Notes under the pieces: model-generated
What the model was told of the DNA's origin: nothing
Seen by the model: only the letters and a program-made list of their open reading frames with translations
Database searches by the model: none
Assembly (NCBI RefSeq): GCF_900460955.1
Contig: NZ_UFUW01000001.1
Span: 124,001-188,000, forward strand
Reading direction: 5' to 3'
Origin: Cardiobacterium valvarum
Lineage (GTDB): Bacteria; Pseudomonadota; Gammaproteobacteria; Cardiobacteriales; Cardiobacteriaceae
Length of the DNA stretch: 64,000 nucleotides
Program-made: the position numbers and the translations under genes
In this document: positions 1-8,978 of the stretch, piece by piece
Position numbering within the stretch: the first letter of the stretch is position 1
Layout of the letters: every line of letters begins with the position of its first letter

Positions 1-6
1 AACATC

Positions 7-903
7 ATGAAATCTCTACGCAAAATGACCACGCTGGCGGCGGCAACCCTCCTCGCCTGCGCTTCCAGCTCTGCCTGGGCGGACGGTATCGGTGCGTCCC
101 TGCTCACCCAGCAGCACCCGTTTTATATTGAGCTCGCCGATGCGATGAAGGCGGAAGCGAAGGCGCAGAACGTGCCGCTGGAAGTCGCCATTGCCAACCA
201 GGATCTCAGCAAGCAGCTCGCCGATATTGAAGACATGATTGTCAAGGGCGTGGACGTGCTGGTCGTCTCGCCGGTGGACAGCAAGGGTGTACTGCCCGCC
301 ATTCAGAAGGCGCAGAAGGCAGGTATCAAGGTCATCACCGTTGACGTGCCCGCCGAAGGGGTAGAAGTGCTGTCCTACGTCGGCACCGACAACTACAAGG
401 GCGGCGAAAAAGCGGGCGAATTGATGGCACAGGTGCTGAACAACAAGGGCGAAGTTGCCATCATCAATTACCCGACGGTGCAATCGGTGGTCTCGCGTAT
501 TGACGGCTTCAAGAAAGCGCTGGAAGGCCATCCCGAGGTGAAAATCGTCGCCGAACAGACCGGCATCACCCGTGCTGAAGCGCTGGCTGCCGTGCAGAAC
601 ATGTTGCAGGCGAACCCCGATATTGATGGTATCTTCGGCTTTGGTGACGACGCCGCGCTGGCTGCTGCGGTCGCGGTGAAATCCGCCGGATTGCAGGACA
701 AAGTCAAAGTCATCGGTTTTGACGGCATGCAAGAAGCGCGCGACGCGGTTGATAACGACCCGGTCATGGTCGGTGTCATCCGCCAATATCCCGACCAGAT
801 GGGCAAGAAAGCGGTAGAAACGGCTGTCGCCGTCATGAAGGGCGAAACCGTTCCGGCGCAGCAGCCGATCGAACCGGGCGTGTACACCGGCAAAGCGCAG
901 TAA
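7..903 (+). CDS. Sugar ABC transporter periplasmic binding protein (RbsB type)
   Basis: Periplasmic monosaccharide-binding protein of 298 aa that delivers a sugar to the ABC importer encoded just downstream. Residues 1-25 form a signal peptide ending SAWA. The rest has the type I periplasmic-binding fold of the RbsB family: an early QQHPFY segment, DLSKQLADIEDMI, VVSPVDS, a hinge-region DVPAEGV, and GFGDDAALAA and VIGFDG in the C-terminal lobe. The family binds ribose, allose, galactose or related sugars, and the exact ligand cannot be read from sequence. It is the first gene of a four-gene operon with the ATPase, permease and a sugar kinase. The window opens only 6 bp before its start, so its promoter lies outside. 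Confidence 0.9.
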   Translation: MKSLRKMTTLAAATLLACASSSAWADGIGASLLTQQHPFYIELADAMKAEAKAQNVPLEVAIANQDLSKQLADIEDMIVKGVDVLVVSPVDSKGVLPAIQKAQKAGIKVITVDVPAEGVEVLSYVGTDNYKGGEKAGELMAQVLNNKGEVAIINYPTVQSVVSRIDGFKKALEGHPEVKIVAEQTGITRAEALAAVQNMLQANPDIDGIFGFGDDAALAAAVAVKSAGLQDKVKVIGFDGMQEARDAVDNDPVMVGVIRQYPDQMGKKAVETAVAVMKGETVPAQQPIEPGVYTGKAQ

Positions 904-907
904 TGCC

Positions 908-2437
908 ATGACAGCGGCAGCGCCTGCCCTTTTGAATTTGCGCGACATCAGCAAAAGCTTCACAGGCGTTGCCGCGCTCAGGGGCATCAACCTCACCATC
1001 CACGCCGGGCAGGTGCACACCCTGCTCGGCGAGAATGGTGCGGGCAAATCCACCCTCATCAAAATCTTAGCCGGTGTGCATCAGGCCGACAGCGGCACGA
1101 TGCTGCTGGACGGCACGCCATACCGCCCCGCCAATCCACGGCAAGCGGCAGCGCGCGGTATCGCCGTAGTCTTTCAGGAACTCAGCCTGTGCAACAACCT
1201 GACCGTGGCGGAAAACATCCTCGCCACCCGCGAACCGGCGCGTTACGGCATCATCAACCGCAAAGCGCTGTACCGCCGCGCCCGTGAACTGGTGCAAGAC
1301 CTCAACCTGCCGATAGACGTGGAAGCGCGCGTTGCCGACCTCTCCATCGCGCAGCGGCAGCTGGTAGAAATCGCCAAAGGCCTCAGTCACGACGCCCGCG
1401 TCATCATCCTCGACGAACCGACCTCCTCACTTTCCGACGCCGAAGCGGAAATCCTCTTTGCCATCATTGCCCGCCTCAAAGCGGCGGGGAAAGCTGTCAT
1501 CTACATCTCGCACCGCATGGAAGAAATCATGCGCCTCTCCGATGCCATCACCGTGATGCGCGACGGCGAATACATCGCCACCCTGCCGCGCGAAAAAACC
1601 ACGGTGGACGAACTCATCCGCCTCATGGTCGGACGGCGGATGGAACAAATGTACCCGCCGCGTCTGCCGCAGACACCTGCCACAGACGGCGTCCCGCCCG
1701 CGCTGGAAGTGCAGCATTTCAGCCATGCCCACGCCTTCCGCGACATCAACTTCGCTGTGCATCCCGGCGAAATCCTCGGTTTCTTCGGCCTCGTCGGCGC
1801 AGGCCGTTCCGAAGTGATGAACGCCATCTTCGGCATGTTGTCCGCGAGCGGCACCATCCGCCTCGATGACGAAACCGTGCACATCAAAAATCCGGTAGAA
1901 GCCATCCACTACGGCATCGGCTTCGTCACCGAAAACCGCAAAGAACAGGGGCTTGTCCTCAGCCACCCCGTCCGCAGCAACATCAGCATGGCGGCGCTGA
2001 AACGCTTTGCCGCCCGCCTCGGCTTCCTGCGCTTTGCCGCCGAAAAACAGGCTGCACAAGGCGAAGTCGCCCGGCTTGCCATCCGCACCGCCTCGCTCGA
2101 AGCGGCAGCGGCAACCCTCTCCGGCGGCAACCAGCAAAAAATCGTTCTCGCCAAATGGCTTGGCACCTACCCGCACGTCCTCATCCTCGACGAACCGACG
2201 CGCGGCGTGGACGTCGGCGCGAAATACGAAATCTACCGCATCATCCGCCAGCTTGCTGCCGAAGGCACCGCCATCCTGCTCATCTCTTCCGAACTGCCCG
2301 AACTCACCGGCCTTGCCGACCGCATCATCGTCATGCACGAAGGCACACAAAGCGCCACCCTCGCCCAGGCCGACTTCAACCCGCAAACCATCATGGCCGC
2401 CGCCACAGGACAACTCCATGTCAGCCCCAGCCCTTAA
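908..2437 (+). CDS. Sugar ABC transporter ATP-binding protein (RbsA type, two ATPase domains)
   Basis: Cytoplasmic ATPase of 509 aa with two tandem ABC domains, as in RbsA, MglA and XylG. Domain 1 (about residues 8-245) has Walker A GENGAGKST, the degenerate signature LSIAQRQL and Walker B VIILDEPTSSL. Domain 2 (about 265-500) has a degenerate Walker A region (GLVGAGRSE), the signature LSGGNQQK and VLILDEPTRGVD. That asymmetry is normal for the family. The ATG lies 4 bp after the binding-protein stop, and the 3' end overlaps the permease start by 20 bp, so the genes are translationally linked. It powers import of the monosaccharide; the substrate is unknown. Confidence 0.93.
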   Translation: MTAAAPALLNLRDISKSFTGVAALRGINLTIHAGQVHTLLGENGAGKSTLIKILAGVHQADSGTMLLDGTPYRPANPRQAAARGIAVVFQELSLCNNLTVAENILATREPARYGIINRKALYRRARELVQDLNLPIDVEARVADLSIAQRQLVEIAKGLSHDARVIILDEPTSSLSDAEAEILFAIIARLKAAGKAVIYISHRMEEIMRLSDAITVMRDGEYIATLPREKTTVDELIRLMVGRRMEQMYPPRLPQTPATDGVPPALEVQHFSHAHAFRDINFAVHPGEILGFFGLVGAGRSEVMNAIFGMLSASGTIRLDDETVHIKNPVEAIHYGIGFVTENRKEQGLVLSHPVRSNISMAALKRFAARLGFLRFAAEKQAAQGEVARLAIRTASLEAAAATLSGGNQQKIVLAKWLGTYPHVLILDEPTRGVDVGAKYEIYRIIRQLAAEGTAILLISSELPELTGLADRIIVMHEGTQSATLAQADFNPQTIMAAATGQLHVSPSP

Positions 2438-3377
2438 CCCCACCTTGCACCGCCTGATGCGCCAATACGGCGGCATCATCATCGCCCTCATCGTCCTCTG
2501 CACCGTCTTCGCCCTCAGCAACAGCCGCTTCCTGACGCTGGCGAACTTCATGAACATCTTCCAGCAAGTTGCCGTCGTCGCCATCGCCGCCTTCGGCATG
2601 ACCTGGGTCATCCTCCTCGGCGAAATCGACCTCTCCGTTGGCTCCATCATCGCCGTCGCCGGCATGGTCGGCGCCCAAGCCCTTGCCCTCGGCACCGGCT
2701 TCCCGCTCGCCCTGCTCCTCACCATCGCCGCCGGTGCCCTGCTTGGCGCGGTGAACGGCATCCTCACCGCCCGCCTCCTCCTGCCCTCCTTCATCGTCAC
2801 ACTCGCCACCATGAGCATCTATCGCGGCCTCGTCAGCCTGCCCACCGGCGGCGCTCCGGCGATGATTAGCGACAGCAACTGGCAGGCCATCGGCGCCAGC
2901 AGCTTCCTTGGTCTGCCGCTCATCATCTGGATACTGCTCATCCTCTTCCTCGCCAACCACATCGCCCTCTCCATGACCGTCTTCGGGCGGCAGACCTACC
3001 TCACCGGCGGCAACCGCGAAGCCGCGCTCTACTCCGGTATCCGCGTCGGGCGCGTGAAAATCATCGTTTTTACCCTATCCGGCATCATGTCCGCTATCGC
3101 CGGCATCCTCCTCTCCTCGCGCCTCTACTCCGCGCAGACCAACGCCGGCGTGAGCTACGAGCTCGACGCCATTGCCGCCGCCGTTCTCGGTGGCACCAGC
3201 CTTTCCGGCGGCGTCGGCACCATCCCCGGCACCCTCATCGGCGCGCTCATCATCGGCGTCCTCAACAACGGCATGAACATGCTCTCCATACACTACTTCA
3301 TCCAGCTTGTCGTCAAAGGCGTGGTCATCCTCGTCGCCGTCTGGCTGGATGTGCGCGCCAAACAACGCAAGGACTAA
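2418..3377 (+). CDS. Sugar ABC transporter permease (RbsC type)
   Basis: Inner-membrane permease of the BPD_transp_2 family, 319 aa with about 8-10 hydrophobic segments. The ATG at 2418 (MSAPALNPTL) was chosen over a longer reading frame that begins inside the ATPase gene. It gives the usual family length and a short polar N-terminus before the first membrane helix. The C-terminal region with AAVLGGTSLSGGVGT and then GVLNNGMNML is typical of RbsC/XylH permeases and contacts the ATPase. The start overlaps the ATPase gene by 20 bp and the kinase start follows 3 bp after its stop. Confidence 0.92.
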   Translation: MSAPALNPTLHRLMRQYGGIIIALIVLCTVFALSNSRFLTLANFMNIFQQVAVVAIAAFGMTWVILLGEIDLSVGSIIAVAGMVGAQALALGTGFPLALLLTIAAGALLGAVNGILTARLLLPSFIVTLATMSIYRGLVSLPTGGAPAMISDSNWQAIGASSFLGLPLIIWILLILFLANHIALSMTVFGRQTYLTGGNREAALYSGIRVGRVKIIVFTLSGIMSAIAGILLSSRLYSAQTNAGVSYELDAIAAAVLGGTSLSGGVGTIPGTLIGALIIGVLNNGMNMLSIHYFIQLVVKGVVILVAVWLDVRAKQRKD

Positions 3378-3380
3378 CCC

Positions 3381-4340
3381 ATGCCCACAAAAATCCTCAC
3401 CATCGGCGAAATCCTCGTCGAAATCGTCGCGACAACCAAAGGCGACGGCTTCCTCGAAGCCCAACCCCTCACCGGCCCCTACCCCTCCGGCGCGCCCGCC
3501 ATCTTCATCGACCAGGTCGGCAAACTTGGCGCCGCCTGCGCCATCATCTCGCGCGTCGGCGATGACGACTTCGGCACCCTCAACCTGCGCCGCCTCGTTG
3601 CGGACGGCGTTGACACCAACGGCATCGCCATCGCGCCCGGCGAAAGCACCGGCAGCGCCTTCGTCCGCTACCGCGAAGACGGCAGCCGCCGCTTCGTCTT
3701 CAACATCGCGCACAGCGCCTGTGGCCGCCTCGAAAAAACCCGGGCCGCCGCCGACCTCATCCACGAATGCAGCCACCTGCACCTCATGGGCAGCGCCCTG
3801 GCCGCCCCCGGCATGCGCGCCCTCGCCCTTGATGCCCTGCACACCATCAAAGCGCGCGGCGGCAGCATATCGTTTGACCCCAACCTGCGCCGCGAACTGC
3901 TTGACACCCCCGGCCTGCATGAAGCCCTGCAACAAACCCTGGCGCACACCGACATCTTCCTGCCCTCCGGCGACGAGCTCTACCTTTTCACCCGCGCACA
4001 AAACGAAGAAGAAGCGATAGCCGAATTGCTGGCGCGCGGCATCGCGGAAATCATCCTCAAACGCGGTGCAGCGGGCGCGAGCCATTACAGCCAGGCAGGC
4101 CGCGTGGACATCGCCGCACATAACGTGACAGAGACCGACCCGACCGGTGCCGGCGACAGCTTTGGCGGCGCCTACATCGCCCTCCGCAAAAACGGCGCGG
4201 GCATCGCGACCGCCCTGCGCTACGCCAACGCCGCCGGCGCCCGCGCCGTGACCTGCGTCGGGCCGATGGAAGGCACCTCGACCAAAGCCGAACTGGATGC
4301 CCTGCTGGCGGCTAACAGTAAGAAGCATGTCTCCGCCTGA
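3381..4340 (+). CDS. PfkB-family sugar kinase
   Basis: Cytoplasmic ATP-dependent sugar kinase of the ribokinase/PfkB superfamily, 319 aa. The N-terminal strand (ILTIGEILVEI) and GAPAIFIDQVGKLGA form the sugar site. The second PfkB signature DPTGAGDSFGG near residue 250 holds the anion hole and the catalytic Asp. As last gene of the sugar ABC operon it probably phosphorylates the imported monosaccharide. It is more divergent than RbsK, and the substrate could be ribose, a ketose or another hexose. An intrinsic terminator follows. Confidence 0.87.
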   Translation: MPTKILTIGEILVEIVATTKGDGFLEAQPLTGPYPSGAPAIFIDQVGKLGAACAIISRVGDDDFGTLNLRRLVADGVDTNGIAIAPGESTGSAFVRYREDGSRRFVFNIAHSACGRLEKTRAAADLIHECSHLHLMGSALAAPGMRALALDALHTIKARGGSISFDPNLRRELLDTPGLHEALQQTLAHTDIFLPSGDELYLFTRAQNEEEAIAELLARGIAEIILKRGAAGASHYSQAGRVDIAAHNVTETDPTGAGDSFGGAYIALRKNGAGIATALRYANAAGARAVTCVGPMEGTSTKAELDALLAANSKKHVSA

Positions 4341-4370
4341 TGCGTGTTGATGACGACGACGTTTGGGCAT

Positions 4371-4400
4371 AAAAAATCCCCGCCTGAGCGGGGATTTTTG
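4371..4400. terminator. Bidirectional rho-independent terminator
   Basis: AAAAATCCCCGC-CTGA-GCGGGGATTTTT is a symmetric hairpin flanked by A and T runs. It lies between the convergent sugar kinase and phosphatase genes and can serve both. Confidence 0.9.
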
Positions 4401-4411
4401 CGCATGCAGCC

Positions 4412-5704
4412 TCAGGGCTTGAGGGCGGCGCTGGCGATGCGGTTGAAGTCGTCCATCGGGCAGTAGCCGTTGGCGTCGGTCGGGCAGTCGGTCAGTTTCA
4501 GGGTGACGCGCTGTGGCGGGTTTTTCTCGTCCAGTACGCTGTCGTCGCGCAGTTGTTGCGTGCTTTGGTAGAGGTACTCGATTTTCATCAGTGCTTTGCC
4601 GTCTTTGTCGCGCCATTGTTCAAACAGCACTTTGCCGCTGATCGGTGTTTTTTCGTACTGGTCGGGCAGTTGGTAGGGAGCGGCATTCAGCAGTGCCAGC
4701 AGCGAGGCGACGTTGGAGTCGTGGCCAACCAGCAGCACGGTGCGCGCTTTTTGCGCATCCTTGATGAGCGGGTGGTCGTAGCCGTGGTCGGCAAAGCTGT
4801 TCTGGATGAAGGCAAGCAGCGGTGAAGCGGCTTCTTTGGCGAGCACCGGTGAGGTGAAGAGGACATCGGTGTAGATGTTTTTGAGATCCACGATGGCCTG
4901 CCATTCTTCGGCCGTCTTGATTTTGCCCCAGGCGACATCCGTTTCCGGGTAGCCTTCGTAGTATTGCAGGATGAAGCTGTCGGCGGCGCCGGTACCGTTA
5001 CGCAGCGGGCCTTTGGTGCCGGGTTCTTTATTTTGCGCGAAACTCAGGCTGTTTTTGATTTTGTCGAGGTCGCACTGTTTTTCTTTTTCGCAGGTGGCGG
5101 AATGGTCGTAATCCAGCACGTTTTCGAGGATTTGGTAGTTTTTCGCAAGGCGTTGGTTAATGTCTGCGAAACCGCCCGCACCGAGCATCTCGTCGATGGA
5201 TTTTTCAGCCTTGGCGGTGAAAGCGTCGTCAACAGGGCTGCGCACGATGGGGTTGAAGGTGTTGTCCATTTTGCCCACTTCTTCAAGATTGTGGACGGGC
5301 AGGTCGCAGCCGGGGAAGGCTCCCTTGACGAAGCTTTTGCCGGTATCAATAGTGCGCGGCAGGCTGTTGGTGTAGATAAGCAGGTCATCTTTGGTCGGGC
5401 AGCTGTCTTTGCTGGTCAGGCCGGTGTCATCAAGCCAGGTGCGGACGTAGTGGGCGATGCGGGTTTCGAGTTCGCTGCCGCGCGTGGTGAGGTGGCCACC
5501 TTCAGCTTTCCAGGTCGGCCAGGTGTGCGGGGTGGCGTCTGCCAGCGCGCTGCCATAGCCGATGAGCGGGGCGCGGATGCCGTGACGGCTGAGGATGACG
5601 GCTTTTTCGAGTTTGTAGCCGTCTGGCACAGCCGTGGTATCCGCCTGGGCGCTCGTGGCGATGGTCGCGGCAGCGAGGGCGGTGATGAGAAGGGTCTTTT
5701 GCAT
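4412..5704 (-). CDS. agp: Periplasmic histidine-acid phosphatase, glucose-1-phosphatase (Agp)-like
   Basis: Secreted acid phosphatase of 430 aa, histidine phosphatase branch 2. The start MQKTLLITALAAATIA was chosen because it opens a clean signal peptide (cut near SAQA, residue 21) and has GGAG 8 nt upstream; a 9-residue longer start lacks this. The catalytic LSRHGIRAP motif follows at about residues 38-46, and the proton-donor region VGHDSNVASLL lies near residue 320. The flanking TPHTWPTW, LTTRGSELE and PISGKVLFEQW match what I know of E. coli Agp better than phytase AppA. It probably releases phosphate from glucose-1-phosphate and similar esters. Confidence 0.85.
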   Translation of the reverse strand: MQKTLLITALAAATIATSAQADTTAVPDGYKLEKAVILSRHGIRAPLIGYGSALADATPHTWPTWKAEGGHLTTRGSELETRIAHYVRTWLDDTGLTSKDSCPTKDDLLIYTNSLPRTIDTGKSFVKGAFPGCDLPVHNLEEVGKMDNTFNPIVRSPVDDAFTAKAEKSIDEMLGAGGFADINQRLAKNYQILENVLDYDHSATCEKEKQCDLDKIKNSLSFAQNKEPGTKGPLRNGTGAADSFILQYYEGYPETDVAWGKIKTAEEWQAIVDLKNIYTDVLFTSPVLAKEAASPLLAFIQNSFADHGYDHPLIKDAQKARTVLLVGHDSNVASLLALLNAAPYQLPDQYEKTPISGKVLFEQWRDKDGKALMKIEYLYQSTQQLRDDSVLDEKNPPQRVTLKLTDCPTDANGYCPMDDFNRIASAALKP

Positions 5705-5735
5705 GGTGAGCTCCAGTTTTTGGATTGGCAACGAT

Positions 5736-5777
5736 AAAGGGCGGTAAGGGATGTGGGGTCATCCTTTACCGCCCTTT
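5736..5777. repeat. Imperfect 18-bp inverted repeat upstream of the phosphatase
   Basis: The arms AAAGGGCGGTAAGGGATG and CATCCTTTACCGCCCTTT pair with one mismatch around a 6-nt loop. It lies between pilZ and the phosphatase gene, about 30 bp upstream of the latter's start. No strong T-run follows on either strand. It could be a weak terminator for the pilZ operon or an mRNA 5' structure. Confidence 0.6.
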
Positions 5778-5901
5778 GGTTTTATACCAGTCCCGGAAAA
5801 GAATCTGCGTGTGTTAGCGCGCCTTTGACACTTTCTGTCTGCGGCGCGCAGCCTTATCAGCTTAATTCCCGGGATGGGTATTGGTTGGTGGTGTTCGGTT
5901 T

Positions 5902-6276
5902 TTACATGGTAGCCGTCGGTAGTCCGCTGGCGAGTGATTTGCCGAGCCCCGCTTCGATGATTTCGCGGATGCGCGGCGCTTCTTTGCCTCTGAGCTGAAC
6001 GCCGACGCCGGGCATGCGGCGTGAGGCTTTTTTCGGCGGGTTGAGCCAGACGATGCGGCCAGAGGCGGCGAATTTGCCGAGGTCGCCCGGCAGTTTGAGG
6101 AAGATGAAGACTTCCTGCTCAAGGCTGTAGGTTTCTTCGGTGGGAACAAAGATGCCGCAGCCATCCACGTAGGGCATGTAGTATTGATAGAGGTCTTTGA
6201 GGTCGTCAATGTTGACTTTGATGACACCCTGTTTGAGTTTGGATTGGCCTTGGGTGGCCGGAGCGGGTTCACTCAT
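5902..6276 (-). CDS. pilZ: Type IV pilus assembly protein PilZ
   Basis: Small cytoplasmic PilZ-domain protein of 124 aa, needed for type IV pilus assembly in related bacteria, where it works with the pilus ATPase PilB and FimX. The start MSEPAPATQGQ gives normal family length and a 4-bp ATGA overlap with holB; a longer frame only reads into holB. Conserved features are GVIKVNIDD, YMPYVDGCGIFVPT, GRIVWLNP and GVGVQL. As in P. aeruginosa PilZ, the c-di-GMP-binding RxxxR motif is not evident at the N-terminus, so it is likely the non-binding pilus-assembly type. The tmk-holB-pilZ order matches Pseudomonas. Confidence 0.93.
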   Translation of the reverse strand: MSEPAPATQGQSKLKQGVIKVNIDDLKDLYQYYMPYVDGCGIFVPTEETYSLEQEVFIFLKLPGDLGKFAASGRIVWLNPPKKASRRMPGVGVQLRGKEAPRIREIIEAGLGKSLASGLPTATM

Positions 6277-7220
6277 AGTGTGTGGTTCCTTTTGTCGTAG
6301 GTTTCCAGCAGCAGGGCTTTGATGTTCAGGGTTTGCCCGATTTGTTGCCGGTCCGGACGGCGCAGTTCGCTGAGGCGTGCGTTGAGGGTGTGCAGGCGGT
6401 TCAGGTCGAGTCCTTGCAGGGCTGCGTCGTGTTCGCGCAGGCGATTGTGCCAAGTTTGCCCATGGGTGTCCAGTTGGCGGTAGGCGATGAGGGCGTGCAG
6501 CTGGTTTTGCAGGTAGTCGTTGCTCTGGTTGTCTTTCAGACGGTCAAGACGGTGCAGGTAAGCGGTCGCTGTCTGCGGGTTGGCAAGGTAAGCGATGAGT
6601 TCGCCGATGTCGGCCATGGGGTCAGGCGCGTCAGGGTGGGCGGCAGCGCGGTGTGGGTTGTCGTGGTGCAGGTTGAGGGCGGCGTCGGCTTGTTCGGGGG
6701 TGAAGTGGTGCGCGGTAATCAGCCAGTCGTGTGCCTGTTGGTAGCTGGGTTTGGGCAGGGTGACAATGTGGCTGCGGCTGAGGATGGTAGCTTTCACGGC
6801 GCGGCGGTTGGTGGCGCTGAGGATGAAGCGGCTGTGCGTCGGCGGTTCTTCCAGGGTTTTGAGCAGGGCGTTCAGCGCGTAAGGGTTGTAGTTGTCGATG
6901 GCGCCAAGGTAGATGAGGCGCTGGCGACCGATAGCGGGGGTGGTTTGTACGGTGTCGCCGATGGTGCGGATGTCTTCAATTTTGCAAGGCTCGTAGTAGC
7001 TCGCCGTGTCAGGATGGGTGCCTTGCGCGAGCAGGTGACAACTTTTGCAGTGACCACAGGGGCGGGCGGCAGGATCAAGGCAGAGGGTGCGCCGGATGAT
7101 GGCGTCTGCCATGTCGTCAGCGTTACCGCGCTGCGGGTCAAGCAGGAGCAGGGTGGAGGGCAGGTTGTCGGCCAGGCGGTCCAGGCCGCGATAGTGCAGG
7201 TCAGTCCAAGGCAGGGGCAT
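6273..7220 (-). CDS. holB: DNA polymerase III subunit delta'
   Basis: Clamp-loader subunit of 315 aa from the start MPLPWTDLHYRG. It has the delta'/RuvB-like AAA fold with a degenerate nucleotide site, a zinc-binding cluster CGHCKSCHLL near residue 75, and the sensor region LNALLKTLEEPP followed by FILSAT and ILSRS. A 27-residue longer start reads into the upstream intergenic repeat and is unlikely. Its stop overlaps the pilZ start by 4 bp. The gap to tmk (133 bp) holds a repeat, unlike the tight spacing elsewhere in the cluster. Confidence 0.92.
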   Translation of the reverse strand: MPLPWTDLHYRGLDRLADNLPSTLLLLDPQRGNADDMADAIIRRTLCLDPAARPCGHCKSCHLLAQGTHPDTASYYEPCKIEDIRTIGDTVQTTPAIGRQRLIYLGAIDNYNPYALNALLKTLEEPPTHSRFILSATNRRAVKATILSRSHIVTLPKPSYQQAHDWLITAHHFTPEQADAALNLHHDNPHRAAAHPDAPDPMADIGELIAYLANPQTATAYLHRLDRLKDNQSNDYLQNQLHALIAYRQLDTHGQTWHNRLREHDAALQGLDLNRLHTLNARLSELRRPDRQQIGQTLNIKALLLETYDKRNHTL

Positions 7221-7265
7221 GTGTTGATTGGGGTTTGAGTTAAGTGGTTCATCTGAGGTTTCGTC

Positions 7266-7312
7266 CTGCGGACGAATGCTCCTATCCCATCCCTTCCCCA
7301 CGGGGAGGGGTT
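7266..7312. repeat. Hairpin repeat remnant between holB and tmk
   Basis: It contains the palindrome CGTCCTGCGGACG and then CCCTTCCCC-AC-GGGGAGGGG. The same two elements recur near 30805-30935, so this looks like a degenerate member of a dispersed intergenic repeat. Confidence 0.6.
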
Positions 7313-7353
7313 TATTGCGCTATGCGCGGTTATCTCGCTTGATGCCTTCCGCT

Positions 7354-7968
7354 TCAGGGGAGCAGGGCTTCAAGATGCGGGCGGATACGGGCGAAGACGG
7401 TATCCGGATCGCCTTCAGCATCTATCCAGCGGGCGTGTGGCGCGGTGGCGCGGGCGCGGTAACCGGCGGCGACGCGGGCATGAAAGTCGCTGTTTTCGTT
7501 TTCGAAGCGGTCGGCGCTTTGCCCACGTCCGCTCAGGCGGTCACGCGCGGTGGAACTACTGCTGCCAAGGATGAGGCTGAGATCGGGGACGCGGTCGGTG
7601 CCGCTTGCCTGTTCAAGAGTAGCAATGGTAGCGGCGGGGATACCACGTCCGTAGTGCTGGTAGGCATAGGTGGCGTCGCGGTAGCGGTCGCTGATGTACC
7701 ACGCGCCACGCGCGAGGCAGGGCAGGATGGTTTGTTCGAGGTGGGCACGGCGGGCGGCGAGGATGAGCAGCAGTTCGCTGATGGGGTCGGCGTGGGTGGC
7801 GGGGTCAAGCAGGATGGCGCGCAGTTGTTCACCAAAGGGGGTACCGCCCGGCTCGCGGCCAAAGCAGGCTTCGATATGGTTGGCGCTGCACCACGCACGG
7901 ATGTGGGCGAGTTGGGTGGTTTTGCCGACGCCTTCGCCGCCATCCAGCGTGATGAAGCGACCGTTCAT
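7354..7968 (-). CDS. tmk: Thymidylate kinase
   Basis: Phosphorylates dTMP to dTDP with ATP for DNA synthesis. 204 aa, normal length. The P-loop GGEGVGKTTQ sits at residues 9-18; FGREPGGTPFGEQLR is the DR-loop/LID-approach region and ISDRYRDATYAYQ carries the DRY-type substrate motif. The start overlaps the mltG stop by 4 bp (ATGA), and holB follows downstream as in other Gammaproteobacteria. Confidence 0.96.
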   Translation of the reverse strand: MNGRFITLDGGEGVGKTTQLAHIRAWCSANHIEACFGREPGGTPFGEQLRAILLDPATHADPISELLLILAARRAHLEQTILPCLARGAWYISDRYRDATYAYQHYGRGIPAATIATLEQASGTDRVPDLSLILGSSSSTARDRLSGRGQSADRFENENSDFHARVAAGYRARATAPHARWIDAEGDPDTVFARIRPHLEALLP

Positions 7969-8978
7969 GGTTTGTTTTGTTGTTTTTTCAGGTAGTCAGC
8001 GACGGCTTGTTGGTGTTCTTCATAGGTGGCGCTGAAGGTGTGGCCACCTGTGCCGTCGGCGACGAAGTAAAGGCTGTCGCCGTCTGCCGGATGCAGTGCC
8101 GCTTCGATGCTGGCTTTGCCGGGCAGGGCGATGGGGGTCGGTGGCAGACCTTTGTTGATGTAGGTGTTGTAGGGGGTGTCGGTTTGCAGGTGTTTGCGGG
8201 TGAGGTCGCCGTGGTAGTCTGCCGCGCCGTAGATAACGGTCGGGTCGGTTTGCAGCAGCATGTTTTTTTGCAGGCGGCGGGTGAAGACGCCTGATATTTG
8301 CGGACGTTCGGCAGCGACGCCGGTTTCTTTTTCAATGATGGAAGCAAGGATAAGTGCTTCGTAGGGGGTCGCAAGCGGCAGGCCCTCGGCGCGGCTTGCC
8401 CAGGCTTTTTCGAGGGTACGCTGCATTTCGTCGTACATGCGCTTCAGCATGTCGAGGTCGGTCGTGCCCCGGTTGAACTGGTAGGTCTCAGGCAGGAACC
8501 ATCCTTCGGGGTTGCCTTGCAGGCCAAGCAGGGTGGCAACTTCCGCATCGGTCTTGCTGTTCAGGGTGTGTTCAAGGCCGGCGGTCTGTCTGAGGGTCTC
8601 GCGCAGGTCTTTGAAGGTTTTGCCTTCGATGACGGTGACACTATACACGACGACTTTGCCGTTGGTGATGTCGTTGATAAGCGATGGCAGGGTGGCGTTC
8701 TCGTCAATGCGGTAGTCGCCTGCTTTGATATTGGCAGCTTGCGGGTTGAGGCGGGCGTAGAGCGGCAGTACCCAGTCGCTGCCACTGATGATACCCCGGC
8801 GAATGAGTTCGCGGTTGAGCGTGGCTAGGGTATCACCGCGCTTGACGGTGACGATGCCGTCGCCTTCGGCAACGAGCGGGGCATTCAGGGTTTTTTGGTA
8901 TTGCAGGTAGAAGATGCCTGCCCCCCAGCCGACAAGCAGGATGATGGTGAGGAAGAGGTTGAGCAGCAGGCGCTTCAT
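7965..8978 (-). CDS. mltG: Endolytic murein transglycosylase MltG (YceG)
   Basis: Inner-membrane lytic transglycosylase of 337 aa that cuts nascent glycan strands and is thought to set their length. It has an N-terminal membrane anchor (about residues 6-26), a LysM-like region (VKRGDTLATLNREL), and the YceG catalytic domain with ASIIEKETGV, whose Glu is the expected catalytic residue. Near the C-terminus, TPYNTYINKGLPPTPIA is characteristic. It overlaps fabF and tmk by 4 bp on either side. The pabC gene often found between fabF and mltG is absent here. Confidence 0.95.
   Translation of the reverse strand: MKRLLLNLFLTIILLVGWGAGIFYLQYQKTLNAPLVAEGDGIVTVKRGDTLATLNRELIRRGIISGSDWVLPLYARLNPQAANIKAGDYRIDENATLPSLINDITNGKVVVYSVTVIEGKTFKDLRETLRQTAGLEHTLNSKTDAEVATLLGLQGNPEGWFLPETYQFNRGTTDLDMLKRMYDEMQRTLEKAWASRAEGLPLATPYEALILASIIEKETGVAAERPQISGVFTRRLQKNMLLQTDPTVIYGAADYHGDLTRKHLQTDTPYNTYINKGLPPTPIALPGKASIEAALHPADGDSLYFVADGTGGHTFSATYEEHQQAVADYLKKQQNKP

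Noticed and set aside
2007-2417. 137-residue N-terminal extension of the sugar permease
   Set aside because: It is an alternative frame inside the ATPase gene, Pro/Ser-rich, with no permease features.
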